A stretch of DNA of 64,000 bases, taken from contig NZ_VLLA01000003.1 of NCBI RefSeq assembly GCF_007830635.1, positions 248,001 to 312,000 on the forward strand, read 5' to 3'. Of this stretch, positions 1 to 8,100 are shown piece by piece; position 1 is the first letter of the stretch, and the number at the start of each line of letters is the position of its first letter. The notes beneath the pieces were generated by a model. The model had not been told where the DNA came from, ran no database searches, and saw only the letters and a program-made list of their open reading frames with translations. A program made the translations under genes and the position numbers. The stretch is from Bradyrhizobium huanghuaihaiense. Lineage in GTDB: Bacteria > Pseudomonadota > Alphaproteobacteria > Rhizobiales > Xanthobacteraceae.

Positions 1-140
1 GGCGTTCAGTTTCTCAACCGGGTTAGAGCTTCGAAACGAGCGCGCCGCGGCGAAACTTTGGTCAAGTAAACATCCGGCATAGGGCTCGTTTTGGTGCCGA
101 TCGAGTTTATTAACAAAGGTCGTGCGATGATGCTAGCATT

Positions 141-464
141 GTGCAAGATCATTTGAAGCAGGGCGTTGCAGAAGGTAGCAGCGCGGGCTGCGCCCCGCGC
201 AGATACACGTTCACACAGCATCACCGACAGTTTCTCTGCTACCTGAAGCTGGAAAACTGGACGCCTGCATCAAGGCTTCCCGACATGCCTCGGACAGCGT
301 TGGCGCTCCTCCGCGATGAACTGATCGAGATCCTCGCGCGCAACGACATCAAGCTGTATCGAATGACGCAAAAGGGCGCAGATCGTCTTGCCGCACACGC
401 CGCTGATAGGGATACCTATGTCGCGAGCCCTCCAATCGATCGTTGCTGGCTACGTCAAAGTTAA
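141..464 (+). CDS. hypothetical protein, doubtful
   Basis: This is an open frame of 107 codons starting with GTG. I recognise no domain. The C-terminal half (from about residue 50) has an amphipathic, protein-like composition (alternating L, E, R, D), while the N-terminal part looks like translated non-coding DNA. It overlaps the next gene by about 47 bases, which is more than typical coupling. It may be the 3' part of a longer or decayed gene of the integrated element. No Shine-Dalgarno sequence is obvious. Confidence 0.3.
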   Translation: MQDHLKQGVAEGSSAGCAPRRYTFTQHHRQFLCYLKLENWTPASRLPDMPRTALALLRDELIEILARNDIKLYRMTQKGADRLAAHAADRDTYVASPPIDRCWLRQS

Positions 465-651
465 AAATCGGCGCGCGCTCGAGGGACTGTTGGCGCATCG
501 CCGTGGGATGCTGGCCCAGCTTCAGGCGGTCACCGCCATCAACGCCTCCGCCTCGGTTCAGACCGTCGGGGACGAGATCTCGATCATTGAGGCGGGGTTG
601 GAAGAGTTGAAGCTACCGCCCGGGTCGCTACCGGAGAACGAATGGGGCTAG
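418..651 (+). CDS. small hypothetical protein of the integrated element
   Basis: The likely start is the ATG at 418, giving about 77 residues; an upstream ATG at 388 adds ten residues that look unlike protein. The sequence is alpha-helical in character, with a basic N-terminal half and a C-terminal half rich in E, I and L. I do not recognise a family. It stands alone between poorly coding stretches, near the left edge of the window and inside the element that ends at tRNA-Trp. Its compact amphipathic pattern is the main reason to call it a gene. Confidence 0.5.
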   Translation: MSRALQSIVAGYVKVKNRRALEGLLAHRRGMLAQLQAVTAINASASVQTVGDEISIIEAGLEELKLPPGSLPENEWG

Positions 652-696
652 TCGGGGTGGGCTGTCCGCGCCCCCTGGGTGACGCATCGGCTGCGT

Positions 697-947
697 TCAG
701 AACATGTTCGCGAGCCGATCAAGCAGCTCTTCCCAACCGCCCGGGTCATAGACGACCAATTGAAAGTCGCCGGCTTTCGACCATCGTATTTCGAGCACCT
801 TGCGACCGACGTGACGGACCTGAATTCGTGAGAACTCATAGGGTCGCCCAGGTCTTGACGGAGTGACGTAGGAGCCCGACAGGCCGCACGATCGAACTCG
901 CGCAGGTACTTGTTCTCACCCTCGACAGCGATGAAGGGTAACGCCAC
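697..947 (-). pseudogene. possible frameshifted small gene
   Basis: Reading leftwards from a GTG near 947, one frame begins convincingly (VEGENKYLREFD) and then degenerates. From about 880 down to a TGA at 697-699 a second frame reads as good protein (for example RHVGRKVLEIRW and WEELLDRLANMF) but has no usable start codon of its own. A single frame change near 870-890 would join them into one protein of about 80 residues. Either the gene is broken or the base sequence has an error here. I recognise no family. Confidence 0.3.
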
Positions 948-975
948 GAGTGTAGTGCTCCAACAGAAACGCCTG

Positions 976-1011
976 CTACGATTTGTAGGTGTCGAGGACT
1001 ACAATCTGTAG
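976..1011. promoter_or_regulatory. two tandem 13-bp palindromes, putative operator
   Basis: CTACGATTTGTAG (976-988) and CTACAATCTGTAG (999-1011) are two near-identical dyads fitting CTACRATYTGTAG, starting 23 bp apart, which is about two helical turns. They lie roughly 80 bp upstream of the secreted-protein gene starting at 1094. The arrangement suits cooperative binding of a dimeric repressor or activator. The regulator is unknown. Confidence 0.45.
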
Positions 1012-1093
1012 CGGATCACACATTTCGTAGTATAGCGAAGCTCATCCGCTTTCGTTTAAGACGATGATGCGCGAAAACAATGCCGGGGGTTAC

Positions 1094-1594
1094 ATGAGGG
1101 CCAATCAAGTTTCCGTTCTAGCGATGATGCTGTTCGCTGGGACCGTCTGCGCTCACGCGAAGGACGAACGCCAAATTGTGGGGTCTTGGATCGTGAGCAA
1201 CAACGAAGACCGTTTTGGAAAAGGTGGGACGTTCGTCGCTGCGGTGCTAGATCAAAATGGCGGGACAGCTCTGGCAGTTCGCTGCATCGAAAAAGACCTG
1301 TCAATCGCCGTGATCGATAGCTCCCAGGATCCGAAACCTCTCAAAGTGGGTACGGCATACGTTGTGAAGATGCGGACCGATAAGGAACCAATCATGACTA
1401 CGGCTGGTAAGGCGATCGGCGATCGTTTGATCCAGTTCGACACTCAAGCCGACATGGTTCGGACCATACGCAAGGGACGAGAGACAGCAATCCGTTTAGA
1501 GAATGACAACGGTGTGTCGCGGACCCTCATCTTTCCGACTAAAGGAAACATGAAGGCTCTCGCTCGCGTTGCAGATGAGTGCAATCTCGACTGA
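1094..1594 (+). CDS. secreted hypothetical protein
   Basis: From the ATG at 1094 the product is about 166 residues. It opens with a positively charged N-region and a hydrophobic stretch ending in VCAHA, a typical Sec signal peptide with an Ala-x-Ala cleavage site. The mature part begins near KDERQIVGSW and looks like a small beta-rich periplasmic domain; it contains two cysteines (in AVRCIEKD and near the C terminus, DECNLD) that could form a disulfide. I do not recognise a named family. An in-frame ATG at 1064 would put charged residues ahead of the signal and is less likely. Two palindromes lie upstream at 976-1011. Confidence 0.65.
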   Translation: MRANQVSVLAMMLFAGTVCAHAKDERQIVGSWIVSNNEDRFGKGGTFVAAVLDQNGGTALAVRCIEKDLSIAVIDSSQDPKPLKVGTAYVVKMRTDKEPIMTTAGKAIGDRLIQFDTQADMVRTIRKGRETAIRLENDNGVSRTLIFPTKGNMKALARVADECNLD

Positions 1595-1611
1595 AGGGAT
1601 CGGTATACCTA

Positions 1612-2025
1612 TCACGGGATGAGCAGTCCACAGAGCTCCAGCAACTCGGGCGGCGCGGTGCGAAGCGAGAGCGCCCCCCTCCACTTTACGAAGGTCAGCG
1701 GGTGCGGGTTGCGAAGCACAAACGCAAAGTGATTAGGCGCGTACCAGCGGCTCGGGTGGGGCTGGACGCAATCGACAATCTCGACCATGCCGATGACGCC
1801 GCTGCGCGGCTGCTCGCCCGTCAGACGGACGGCAAAGCGCCTCTCGATGTCGGCCGGCGTGATGTCGTCCGGACCCTCGGACGCATGAATGAGCACCGGT
1901 CCTCGATAGGAGGTCTTCCAGGAGCGGTTCTCAACGTCTTTGAGCGCGATCGCGCCGGTCTGGACGTCGGTCGCGCCGGTGATGATCAAGCTCGCCCAGG
2001 GCTGTCGTATCGAGATAATCTTCAT
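1612..2025 (-). CDS. ASCH domain-containing protein
   Basis: This 137-residue protein opens with MKIISIRQPWASLI, the signature start of the ASCH superfamily, a PUA-like beta-barrel associated with RNA or nucleotide binding. Further family features are the VENRSWKT segment near residue 30 and RGPVLIHAS near 41. The length equals a whole single ASCH domain. The family is often found in prophages and genomic islands, sometimes with N4-acetylcytidine amidohydrolase activity, but that activity cannot be assigned here. It lies downstream of the Mrr gene with a gap of about 115 bp, on the same strand. Confidence 0.8.
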   Translation of the reverse strand: MKIISIRQPWASLIITGATDVQTGAIALKDVENRSWKTSYRGPVLIHASEGPDDITPADIERRFAVRLTGEQPRSGVIGMVEIVDCVQPHPSRWYAPNHFAFVLRNPHPLTFVKWRGALSLRTAPPELLELCGLLIP

Positions 2026-2139
2026 TGAACGAGCAGACTAGCGGCTGACCTCGCGAAGCCAATGGAAAAGCCACAGATTAGACAGAAAAATTTACTACTA
2101 ATACTTGCGATTGAAAGGTGATGCGCGCTATACTGAGGA

Positions 2140-3078
2140 TTATTCGTCTGGCTCGAAGTAGTCCAAGTCAATCTTCTTGACCTCGACCGTCCGCTCAATT
2201 CGGACACCGACGTTGTACTGCACCATGAGCTTCGCGAGCTCTTGCCCGTCGATCAGCACAATGCGTAAGTGTGGGATTGTTCTAGGATAATCTACAGCTC
2301 CTCTAGAAAAGGCGCTCGTGGTGACAAACACCCCTTTTGTCGCACCTTTCCCAACTAACGCACCAGCGAATTGCTGAATTTGCTCGCGGCCGATTGTGTT
2401 GGCGGCAGCATAACGCTTTGCTTGAACGTAGACGACGCCGAGGCCGAGAGCATCCTCGTTGATTACGCCATCAATGCCTTCGTCGCCTGGTCTACCTAAC
2501 CGCTGCACGACGCGGCCTCTCGAACCCCCATACCCCATCGCAACCAGCAGATCGACAACGAGCCTCTCGAAAAATGCTGGCGATTGCTGCGCAATCCGAT
2601 CAAGGAGCTGAGCTTGTAGGTCTTCAGATATCTCAGCCTCGGCCTCCTGAATGAGCTCTTCAGGGGTTGTCCTAGCATCTATCACGTCGACGTTAGTGGC
2701 CGCGGTTTCCTCGGGAGCCGCAGGCCCGGCGTCGCGCGGTCTCTGAAACGCCAGGAATTCCGCAAATTGCCGCAGAACCGTATTATCTATCCGCGTTGGA
2801 TTTTGCTCGAGTAGCTGCTTGCCGCGCGCGGTAATTCGAAAGTGTGACCTTCGTGTACGTTCAAGAGCGGCGGCTTTGACCAAATAGACCTGGGCCCAAT
2901 ATACCCGGTTTGAGAAGACTGTCTGCGACCCACTCCGCAAGGGAGTTAGCCGCTCTTCATCTGTCAAGCCCAACTGTTGCGCTAAGGCTTCAATAGCATC
3001 TCGCACGTTCTTTTCGTTCCCGTCGGAGCAAAAAGCCAGTAGCGGTCGCATCAGTGATTGATAGTCCGGAATTGCCAC
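2140..3078 (-). CDS. mrr: Mrr-like restriction endonuclease
   Basis: The 312-residue protein has the layout of Mrr family type IV restriction enzymes (E. coli Mrr is about the same length). Residues about 1-95 form an Mrr N-terminal winged-helix domain (ending RITARGKQLL). A linker rich in A and E follows. Residues about 165-290 form the Mrr catalytic domain of the PD-(D/E)XK fold, with FERLVVDLL, the acidic residue in GIDGV (D203) and the QAK motif (Q219, K221) in strand VVYVQAKRY. Mrr proteins cut methylated DNA. The gene follows a methyltransferase gene by 6 bp, so the two are probably cotranscribed. The active-site residues are intact. Confidence 0.9.
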   Translation of the reverse strand: MAIPDYQSLMRPLLAFCSDGNEKNVRDAIEALAQQLGLTDEERLTPLRSGSQTVFSNRVYWAQVYLVKAAALERTRRSHFRITARGKQLLEQNPTRIDNTVLRQFAEFLAFQRPRDAGPAAPEETAATNVDVIDARTTPEELIQEAEAEISEDLQAQLLDRIAQQSPAFFERLVVDLLVAMGYGGSRGRVVQRLGRPGDEGIDGVINEDALGLGVVYVQAKRYAAANTIGREQIQQFAGALVGKGATKGVFVTTSAFSRGAVDYPRTIPHLRIVLIDGQELAKLMVQYNVGVRIERTVEVKKIDLDYFEPDE

Positions 3079-3084
3079 GAAAGC

Positions 3085-3711
3085 TCACCTATTTGGTGGA
3101 TAATCGCGATCTCGCTCGAGATCTTTCCGACATGGCGGTATCCACATCAGCCGCGTCGATCGAGAACCGGATTTTTTCCATACCAGCCAAGCATATCCAG
3201 TCGCGGTGGACGCCTTGCGATCTAGCCGCCCCTTCACCATCGGAACGCGCTCCGCGTATTGAGCGCAGATAGCCGGGGGCGTCGTCTCGAACAAATTGCG
3301 GTATCGGCCGACGCTCTCGATGAAGACCGTGCGGACGAGGACAGCAACCCCTTCCCTGGCGACGATGAGTGAACGCTGGACAAAGTCCTCAGCCAACCTG
3401 AACGGCGGGTTGGTGATTACCCAATCCACGGCATTCGCCTCGTAGGGGACGTCGAGATAATTCCTCACCGACCCATAGCCGTACTTGTAAGCGTCGGAGG
3501 AGCGCACCTCGCGAAAGTATTCCTTCAGCACCTTGGCCATGTGACCGGCGCCGCACGCTGGTTCGAGGCAGCTCAGCTTCTTGAACGGACCGAACTCGGC
3601 CAGCACATGCTCCATGAAGCCGCGCGTGGCCCACGGCGGCGTCGGAAAGTCGTCAGGACTGTCCGCCGCCTCGGTGCGCTGCGCCATGACGGCGTGCGAT
3701 CGGTTCTGCAT
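3085..3711 (-). CDS. amino-methylating DNA methyltransferase-like protein
   Basis: The 208-residue product has motif I LEPACGAGHM (residues 49-58), which binds S-adenosylmethionine, and the catalytic NPPF tetrapeptide (residues 101-104) typical of N6-adenine or N4-cytosine methyltransferases. An N-terminal DFPTPPWATR segment is typical of phage and island methyltransferases. No separate target-recognition domain is visible, so specificity cannot be read. The start may be ATG 3711 or the in-frame ATG 3687. It sits 22 bp downstream of a predicted nuclease and 6 bp upstream of mrr, which suggests an operon. It could act on DNA or, less likely, RNA or protein. Confidence 0.82.
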   Translation of the reverse strand: MQNRSHAVMAQRTEAADSPDDFPTPPWATRGFMEHVLAEFGPFKKLSCLEPACGAGHMAKVLKEYFREVRSSDAYKYGYGSVRNYLDVPYEANAVDWVITNPPFRLAEDFVQRSLIVAREGVAVLVRTVFIESVGRYRNLFETTPPAICAQYAERVPMVKGRLDRKASTATGYAWLVWKKSGSRSTRLMWIPPCRKDLERDRDYPPNR

Positions 3712-3733
3712 CCCCTCTTCTCCCGCCCCTCGA

Positions 3734-4378
3734 CTAGATTCGGTCTAGCAGATCATACAATTGTTGCTTGAAATAGACATTCGCTTCCTCGACCAGATCG
3801 TAGACCGGAAAACCGAAGTGATCGTTAAGCTCGGGTCCGACCAGAGAATACGGCCTCGGGATCGAGCGCCGGCTATAATAGAAAATAATCTTCGCTTCGG
3901 CCCTTTCAGCCTTGTACCCTGCAAGCTCGCCGTAACTCTTGAGCAGCATCTGAGTGACGATCAGATCCCTCCTGATTGACCGGATCTTGCCGGCGTCGAA
4001 CTTCCCAAAGCCTCTTTTGACCTCATAAGCTCGGAGCGTTTGGTCAGCGCTGTCGAAGACCATCATGTCAATTTGGAGCGTGCGGATGCTCTCGCCGTAC
4101 GGCAACAAGGCCATATCCGCCTGGTGCCCGATGAGCTGATCTGCGGCGTGCGAAACGCGGAAAGCATCTTCTCTCCAGACCTTGTGCCGATTGCTTTCGC
4201 GAAGGCTCTCCAACATGGCACGCTCGAGGATCGTGCCATGGCGCTTGTAGGCCGAGCTGATGATGCTGGTCTGTCGGGAATACTTCTCGCCGGCGATGGG
4301 ATCTGTTTCGAAGTCAGCGGACGCCAGCGTAGAGATTGTCTGATCGACGATCGGCTTTACTCGGTCGATATAACTCAT
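3734..4378 (-). CDS. PD-(D/E)XK nuclease-like protein of unknown family
   Basis: Starting at ATG 4378 the protein is about 214 residues (a TTG at 4411 would add eleven). It carries a helix with E52 (GTILERAML), then strand LQIDMMVF with D104, then AYEVKRGF with E119 and K121. This D-x14-E-x-K spacing fits the PD-(D/E)XK nuclease core, and the following KIRSIRRDL helix is basic. I do not recognise a named family. It heads a tight run of nuclease-like, methyltransferase and Mrr genes, so a role in restriction or modification is inferred. The fold call rests on motif spacing only. Confidence 0.6.
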   Translation of the reverse strand: MSYIDRVKPIVDQTISTLASADFETDPIAGEKYSRQTSIISSAYKRHGTILERAMLESLRESNRHKVWREDAFRVSHAADQLIGHQADMALLPYGESIRTLQIDMMVFDSADQTLRAYEVKRGFGKFDAGKIRSIRRDLIVTQMLLKSYGELAGYKAERAEAKIIFYYSRRSIPRPYSLVGPELNDHFGFPVYDLVEEANVYFKQQLYDLLDRI

Positions 4379-4581
4379 GGAAAGATCGCAGGTTCTGAAA
4401 AGATGCTGCAACCTTACATTTAGCGGCGACGACCGCGCAGAATTTGTAAAGAGATGGTTAATTACTCTCCACCCAACCCGCGGATGCGTTACCAGGGCCG
4501 ACGACCCGGTTAAACCTCTATGGCTTCTATCCGGTCCTCCTGTTTCTATCGAAGGCTCAGCAGGCTCACCAATTTGCGAGC

Positions 4582-5484
4582 CTATCTTTTGTCTGGTCCG
4601 AGAGGACGAACTTCCGTTTCGATTGGTCGATCACGTGGTTCGCCGATCTGAGCGGCGCGATCGAGCGCCGCTAGTACCTGACTTGGATGAGTGAGCTCGC
4701 TTCCATCGAAGATGAAACCCGGACCCTTGGCATCTGCTAATCGCATTTTCCAAAGCGCGATGGGACGTATCGGAGCCTCGGCAGGATGGAAGGAAATCTG
4801 TTCGAATGAGGCTTTGTGACACCGGATGTTTGGAAGCGGCGCCATGCGCCTGATGACCCCGCGCCCATTGCCGACATCTTCGACCGCATCCGGATCGCCG
4901 ACAACCGCACCGTTGTCGGACCGCACCCACAAACTGAGGCGTTTGGAGCTCAACTCTTGACGTGCTCGTCCTGGATGAGCGCGTGCGAGCACGTGAGCTG
5001 AGACCAGCGGTTCAAGATCATCTGGCAAGGCTGCATTGATTGTGACGTCCTCGATCGCTGCAGTCGCTATCTCACGGAGCAACGCGAGGGTTTCACTATT
5101 GATCCGTGAAAGCTCGTTGACGATCCGGTTGGCTAGCTCACCGTTTGCTGCCCGCCTTCGCTTGTAAGTCTCGCGGAGTCTGGCGCTCGCTTCAGCAGCG
5201 TCCTCGTTCGCTACTTCGCGGCTCAGCTCCTCGATGAGCACCGTCAGGCGATCCTTTTCCATGGTCCGCCAGTCGGAATCATCCTTCCATTGAGCGAAGG
5301 CCTCGCGGCCTGCCTTACTGGCTTCGCCCTTGGCTTCCGCAAGCGTAGCGAGGCTGTTTTCATTCTCGATCAACTCGGTGCGCGCTCGCTCGAGGAGCGC
5401 CCGCCGATCGTTCAAATTCTCAAGCATCCTAGACACCCAGCGTTGGAGGAAGGGGAAGTCGGCGCCGCCGGATACCACAAGCAA
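4582..5484 (-). CDS. coiled-coil hypothetical protein, probably 5'-truncated by a frameshift
   Basis: The open frame encodes 300 residues from a TTG, or about 281 from the ATG at 5427. Residues about 25-150 are a long charged coiled coil (LENLNDRRALLERARTEL onward). The C-terminal half is globular, with tryptophans and proline-rich turns, and of no family known to me. The frame upstream of 5427 still reads as protein (CAAGLLVVSGGADF), and a second well-formed frame lies further upstream at 5412-5681, so the original gene was probably longer and is now split. It precedes the nuclease/methyltransferase/Mrr run by about 200 bp on the same strand. Confidence 0.55.
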   Translation of the reverse strand: MLVVSGGADFPFLQRWVSRMLENLNDRRALLERARTELIENENSLATLAEAKGEASKAGREAFAQWKDDSDWRTMEKDRLTVLIEELSREVANEDAAEASARLRETYKRRRAANGELANRIVNELSRINSETLALLREIATAAIEDVTINAALPDDLEPLVSAHVLARAHPGRARQELSSKRLSLWVRSDNGAVVGDPDAVEDVGNGRGVIRRMAPLPNIRCHKASFEQISFHPAEAPIRPIALWKMRLADAKGPGFIFDGSELTHPSQVLAALDRAAQIGEPRDRPIETEVRPLGPDKR

Positions 5485-5681
5485 CCCGGCGGCGCATTCG
5501 ACTGCGAGGCCATGACAGTCGGGCGAGCTGCGATCATTGCTTCGAGGCGGACTGTGCTCCGATCGCGCTCAGGCACTGAGGTGATCAGATTTGCGATGCT
5601 CGCGGCAAGTTCGTCGTCGCGCGGAAATGCGCGCCGGTCTCTACTCGCAAGCCAACATCGCCGCCAGAAGCTGTACGTCCG
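5412..5681 (-). pseudogene. detached N-terminal fragment of the coiled-coil gene
   Basis: This frame, one register away from the downstream coiled-coil gene, reads as good protein from 5681 to about 5500 (for example DDELAASIANLITSVPERD and VRLEAMIAARP) and then turns into low-complexity sequence and stops at 5412. It opens just after a stop codon and has no clear start, so it is itself truncated at its 5' end. Joined to the downstream frame by a one-base shift near 5490-5530 it would give a protein of about 390 residues. Confidence 0.4.
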
Positions 5682-5796
5682 CTATGCCCCTGAACCCGGT
5701 TCAATAACGGACTTCAGCGAAGGTCCGATTTGGGCCATAACCGGACAACAGTGAAGAAGACGCGACGGTTGATGATCGTTCGTGCAACCGAATCCT

Positions 5797-6261
5797 TCAG
5801 TTCTTCGGAAGCACGCGTGGCGAGGAATGGTGATGGGCGATACACCATTCATTCCCTTCCTTGGTGACGAGCATGCTGAAGCGTGACGGCCCCGGGACTG
5901 GCTTGCCATCGACCATACGAGTGAAAGTGTAGAAACCGGCGACCACGGCGGCGTTATCGTTGATTGTTATCGTGCGCCGCTCTTCAATTGTATTCGTATT
6001 CCCACTTCCTTTTATCGGTGTGAAATACTTTATTATCGCTTGCGTCCCCTCGGAGATGATCGGGCTGACAGTTCCGAGAAGGATTGCGGTCGGACAATAG
6101 GTCCTAGCAATCACCTCTGGATCGTTGGTGCCATACGCTGCTGACCAACGGTCCACCGCCGCGTTGGCATCTTCCAAAGGGCCAGCCAAGGCTAGCGTGG
6201 GCGACATCAGCATCATTGCAACAAACGCGACATGAAGAAGTTGTATCACTTCCGTCTCCAT
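5797..6261 (-). CDS. secreted SnoaL/DUF4440-like protein
   Basis: The 154-residue product has a hydrophobic leader ending near LALAGP, then an NTF2-like domain of the SnoaL/DUF4440/SgcJ type: the opening helix LEDANAAVDRWSAAY, the YGTNDPEVIARTY segment and the closing strands RFSMLVTKEGNEWCIAHHHSS. Such domains bind small ligands or act as polyketide-type isomerases; here no substrate can be named. The signal peptide suggests a periplasmic location. It is probably island cargo, with about 200 bp of non-coding DNA upstream of it. Confidence 0.75.
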   Translation of the reverse strand: METEVIQLLHVAFVAMMLMSPTLALAGPLEDANAAVDRWSAAYGTNDPEVIARTYCPTAILLGTVSPIISEGTQAIIKYFTPIKGSGNTNTIEERRTITINDNAAVVAGFYTFTRMVDGKPVPGPSRFSMLVTKEGNEWCIAHHHSSPRVLPKN

Positions 6262-6468
6262 TAGCTATGAGTGCGGCCGTCTGTGCGTCATTACAGCACG
6301 GGCAGCCGCAACCGGCTAGTCGTTGGCACGCATTCACCATGACTGCTACGGGTCAAGAACGCCGTCTTGAAGGTCGGCCGATTGCTTCTGGTCTACCTCC
6401 AAGAGCCGACAACCGGCTACACCGCCCGAACTTCGCGTTCGGGCCAACAGCCGACGCTGATCCGCTCG

Positions 6469-7491
6469 CTATTCGACCAGTTCATCCGTCGCGGCCAATA
6501 GCGTGGGCGGCGGGGTGATCCCGAGCCGCCTTGCAGTCTTCATATTGATGACCAAGGTGTATTTAACTGCTTGCTCGAACGGTAGCTCTCCCGGCTTCGC
6601 GCCCTGAATGATCTTCGCGACCTGGAAGCCTGCTCGCCGCAGCATATCTTGAAGATCGTTTGAGTATGACATCAACAATCCGCGTTGCGCCCAGAAGGGA
6701 TAAACGCCACACGTCGGCTTTTCAGATTTTGTTAGAGATGTCACAACGCGAGGAATATCGAAGTTCATTCTGGGGTCGCCCGAAATGTAAAATGCGCTGA
6801 CGTTATCCCGCAGTCCCGCCGATACAGCGCTGTCGAAGTCATCGAGTGTCCGGATTTCATAGTTCAGAAACTCGAAGCCAAAATGTTCTGACACCTTTTG
6901 CAAGGCTTTACGCTCGGAAAGCGCCAGATTTCCGGCAGTGACCGGGGTTACACTATCCGCGAAGTGGATCATCCCGAGGCGCGCAACGCTCGGCACTAAT
7001 TCCTTGAAAAAGCCGATGCGTTTTGTGGTGAGGGCCTCTTCGCCGCCCACAGCGTTCATAGTGTTGCCCGTAATCATTCCACCTGGTCTTGCATAGCTTT
7101 CAGCAAAGCCCATTGCGATCGGATCGGCAGCAAGACCAGTAACGACCAGTGGGATATCCGGCGCTTCCTTGCGGGTCGTGTTTAGCGCGCTCAGTGAGGC
7201 TACAACAACAAAGACCCGAGGCTTCAACTCCAGTAGCTCTCTTGTAAGCTCAGGTATTCGCGACAAATTCCCGTTCGCGAAACGTAGTGCGAGAGTATAG
7301 TCAACACCCTCGACAAGCCCGACTTGTTTGAGACCCGCGCGCAGGTCAAGTGTTCTTTCGGTGGCCATTTCTTCTGTGAAGGGTGTTATGAACGCAACGA
7401 GAGCCGGGGTTGCGCGCCGCTGCGCCCGCGCAAGCGATGGCCAAGCAAATGACGCTCCACCAGCTAACTGCAAGAATTCCCGGCGCCTCAT
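6469..7491 (-). CDS. ABC_sub_bind-family periplasmic binding protein
   Basis: The 340-residue protein starts MRRREFLQLAGG, a twin-arginine signal peptide (RRREF), followed by the ABC_sub_bind fold (PF04392 type): early strand TPALVAFITPF, the YTLALRFANGN segment, the central VVTGLAADP hinge and the C-terminal PPTLLAATDELVE. This family is much expanded in Bradyrhizobium, usually without adjacent ABC permease genes, and that is the case here. The ligand is unknown. Export would place it in the periplasm. Confidence 0.85.
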   Translation of the reverse strand: MRRREFLQLAGGASFAWPSLARAQRRATPALVAFITPFTEEMATERTLDLRAGLKQVGLVEGVDYTLALRFANGNLSRIPELTRELLELKPRVFVVVASLSALNTTRKEAPDIPLVVTGLAADPIAMGFAESYARPGGMITGNTMNAVGGEEALTTKRIGFFKELVPSVARLGMIHFADSVTPVTAGNLALSERKALQKVSEHFGFEFLNYEIRTLDDFDSAVSAGLRDNVSAFYISGDPRMNFDIPRVVTSLTKSEKPTCGVYPFWAQRGLLMSYSNDLQDMLRRAGFQVAKIIQGAKPGELPFEQAVKYTLVINMKTARRLGITPPPTLLAATDELVE

Positions 7492-7743
7492 GGCGACAAT
7501 CCCCCTGCAACGGTTTTGCCTTGGTCATCAAATCATAGAGAGTGGCCATCTGCCAGCACGGCAGAAGTTCAAATTGTCGGCTTCGGGTCAAGATGCGAAG
7601 AACTCAACCTGAGCAAATCTGGTCCGCTGTGCTTCGCTTAGCGGACTGAACCAGGTGCGCTGCTGCTTCGCTGATGGTCACGACCGGTAATGCTCCGACC
7701 TGTCGTAAGGTTTCCGTCGACATTTCCTAGTTCCACGTGAGCG
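7492..7743. other. intergenic stretch with one hairpin and one tiny frame
   Basis: The stretch holds a hairpin GTCCGCT/AGCGGAC at about 7621-7645 and, on the minus strand, a 39-codon frame (7604-7723) whose first dozen residues look protein-like and whose remainder does not. I would not call that frame a gene. No other feature is visible. Confidence 0.4.
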
Positions 7744-8100
7744 TTAGACACCGCCTTGCGCTTCTCGGCCAACGTCGCCGGTGTTTCCCTTCGGCGGTAT
7801 CACCTCGCGGAAACGAGCAAGATTGCGTATCGGCACGCTCATCAGGAATGGCAGAGCAACGACCTCCCAGAGGTCAGCGTTGCTCTTCTTTTTTCGGCCG
7901 TAACCATTTGGGTGAAGTCCAAAGACGTGCGCTTGACAGAGCCTGCGCATTTGGCTCTCGGATACGCCCGCGACGTGCGCGGCCTCCTTTAGCTCCAAGG
8001 TATGGAGCTCCCCGGGCGAGGCCTGCTGGCGTGCACGGAGCAGCCCAAGAACTACCTCTAGCTTGGTGATCAGCGTCTCGTCGGACGCCTCGAAACTCAT
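7744..8100 (-). CDS. helix-turn-helix small protein, end of element operon
   Basis: From ATG 8100 the product is 118 residues. Residues about 1-35 are a predicted helix; residues about 40-70 (KEAAHVAGVSESQMRRLC) look like an excisionase/MerR-type helix-turn-helix, followed by a basic loop (GYGRKKKSN). Its ATG overlaps the stop codon of the preceding gene (ATGA at 8097-8100), so translation is probably coupled. It is the last gene of the leftward operon headed by the genes near 10.7 kb. A DNA-binding role is inferred. Confidence 0.65.
   Translation of the reverse strand: MSFEASDETLITKLEVVLGLLRARQQASPGELHTLELKEAAHVAGVSESQMRRLCQAHVFGLHPNGYGRKKKSNADLWEVVALPFLMSVPIRNLARFREVIPPKGNTGDVGREAQGGV

Noticed and set aside
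7604..7723. 39-codon minus-strand frame after the element operon
   Set aside because: Only its first residues look like protein and there is no firm ribosome-binding site; possibly a gene remnant.
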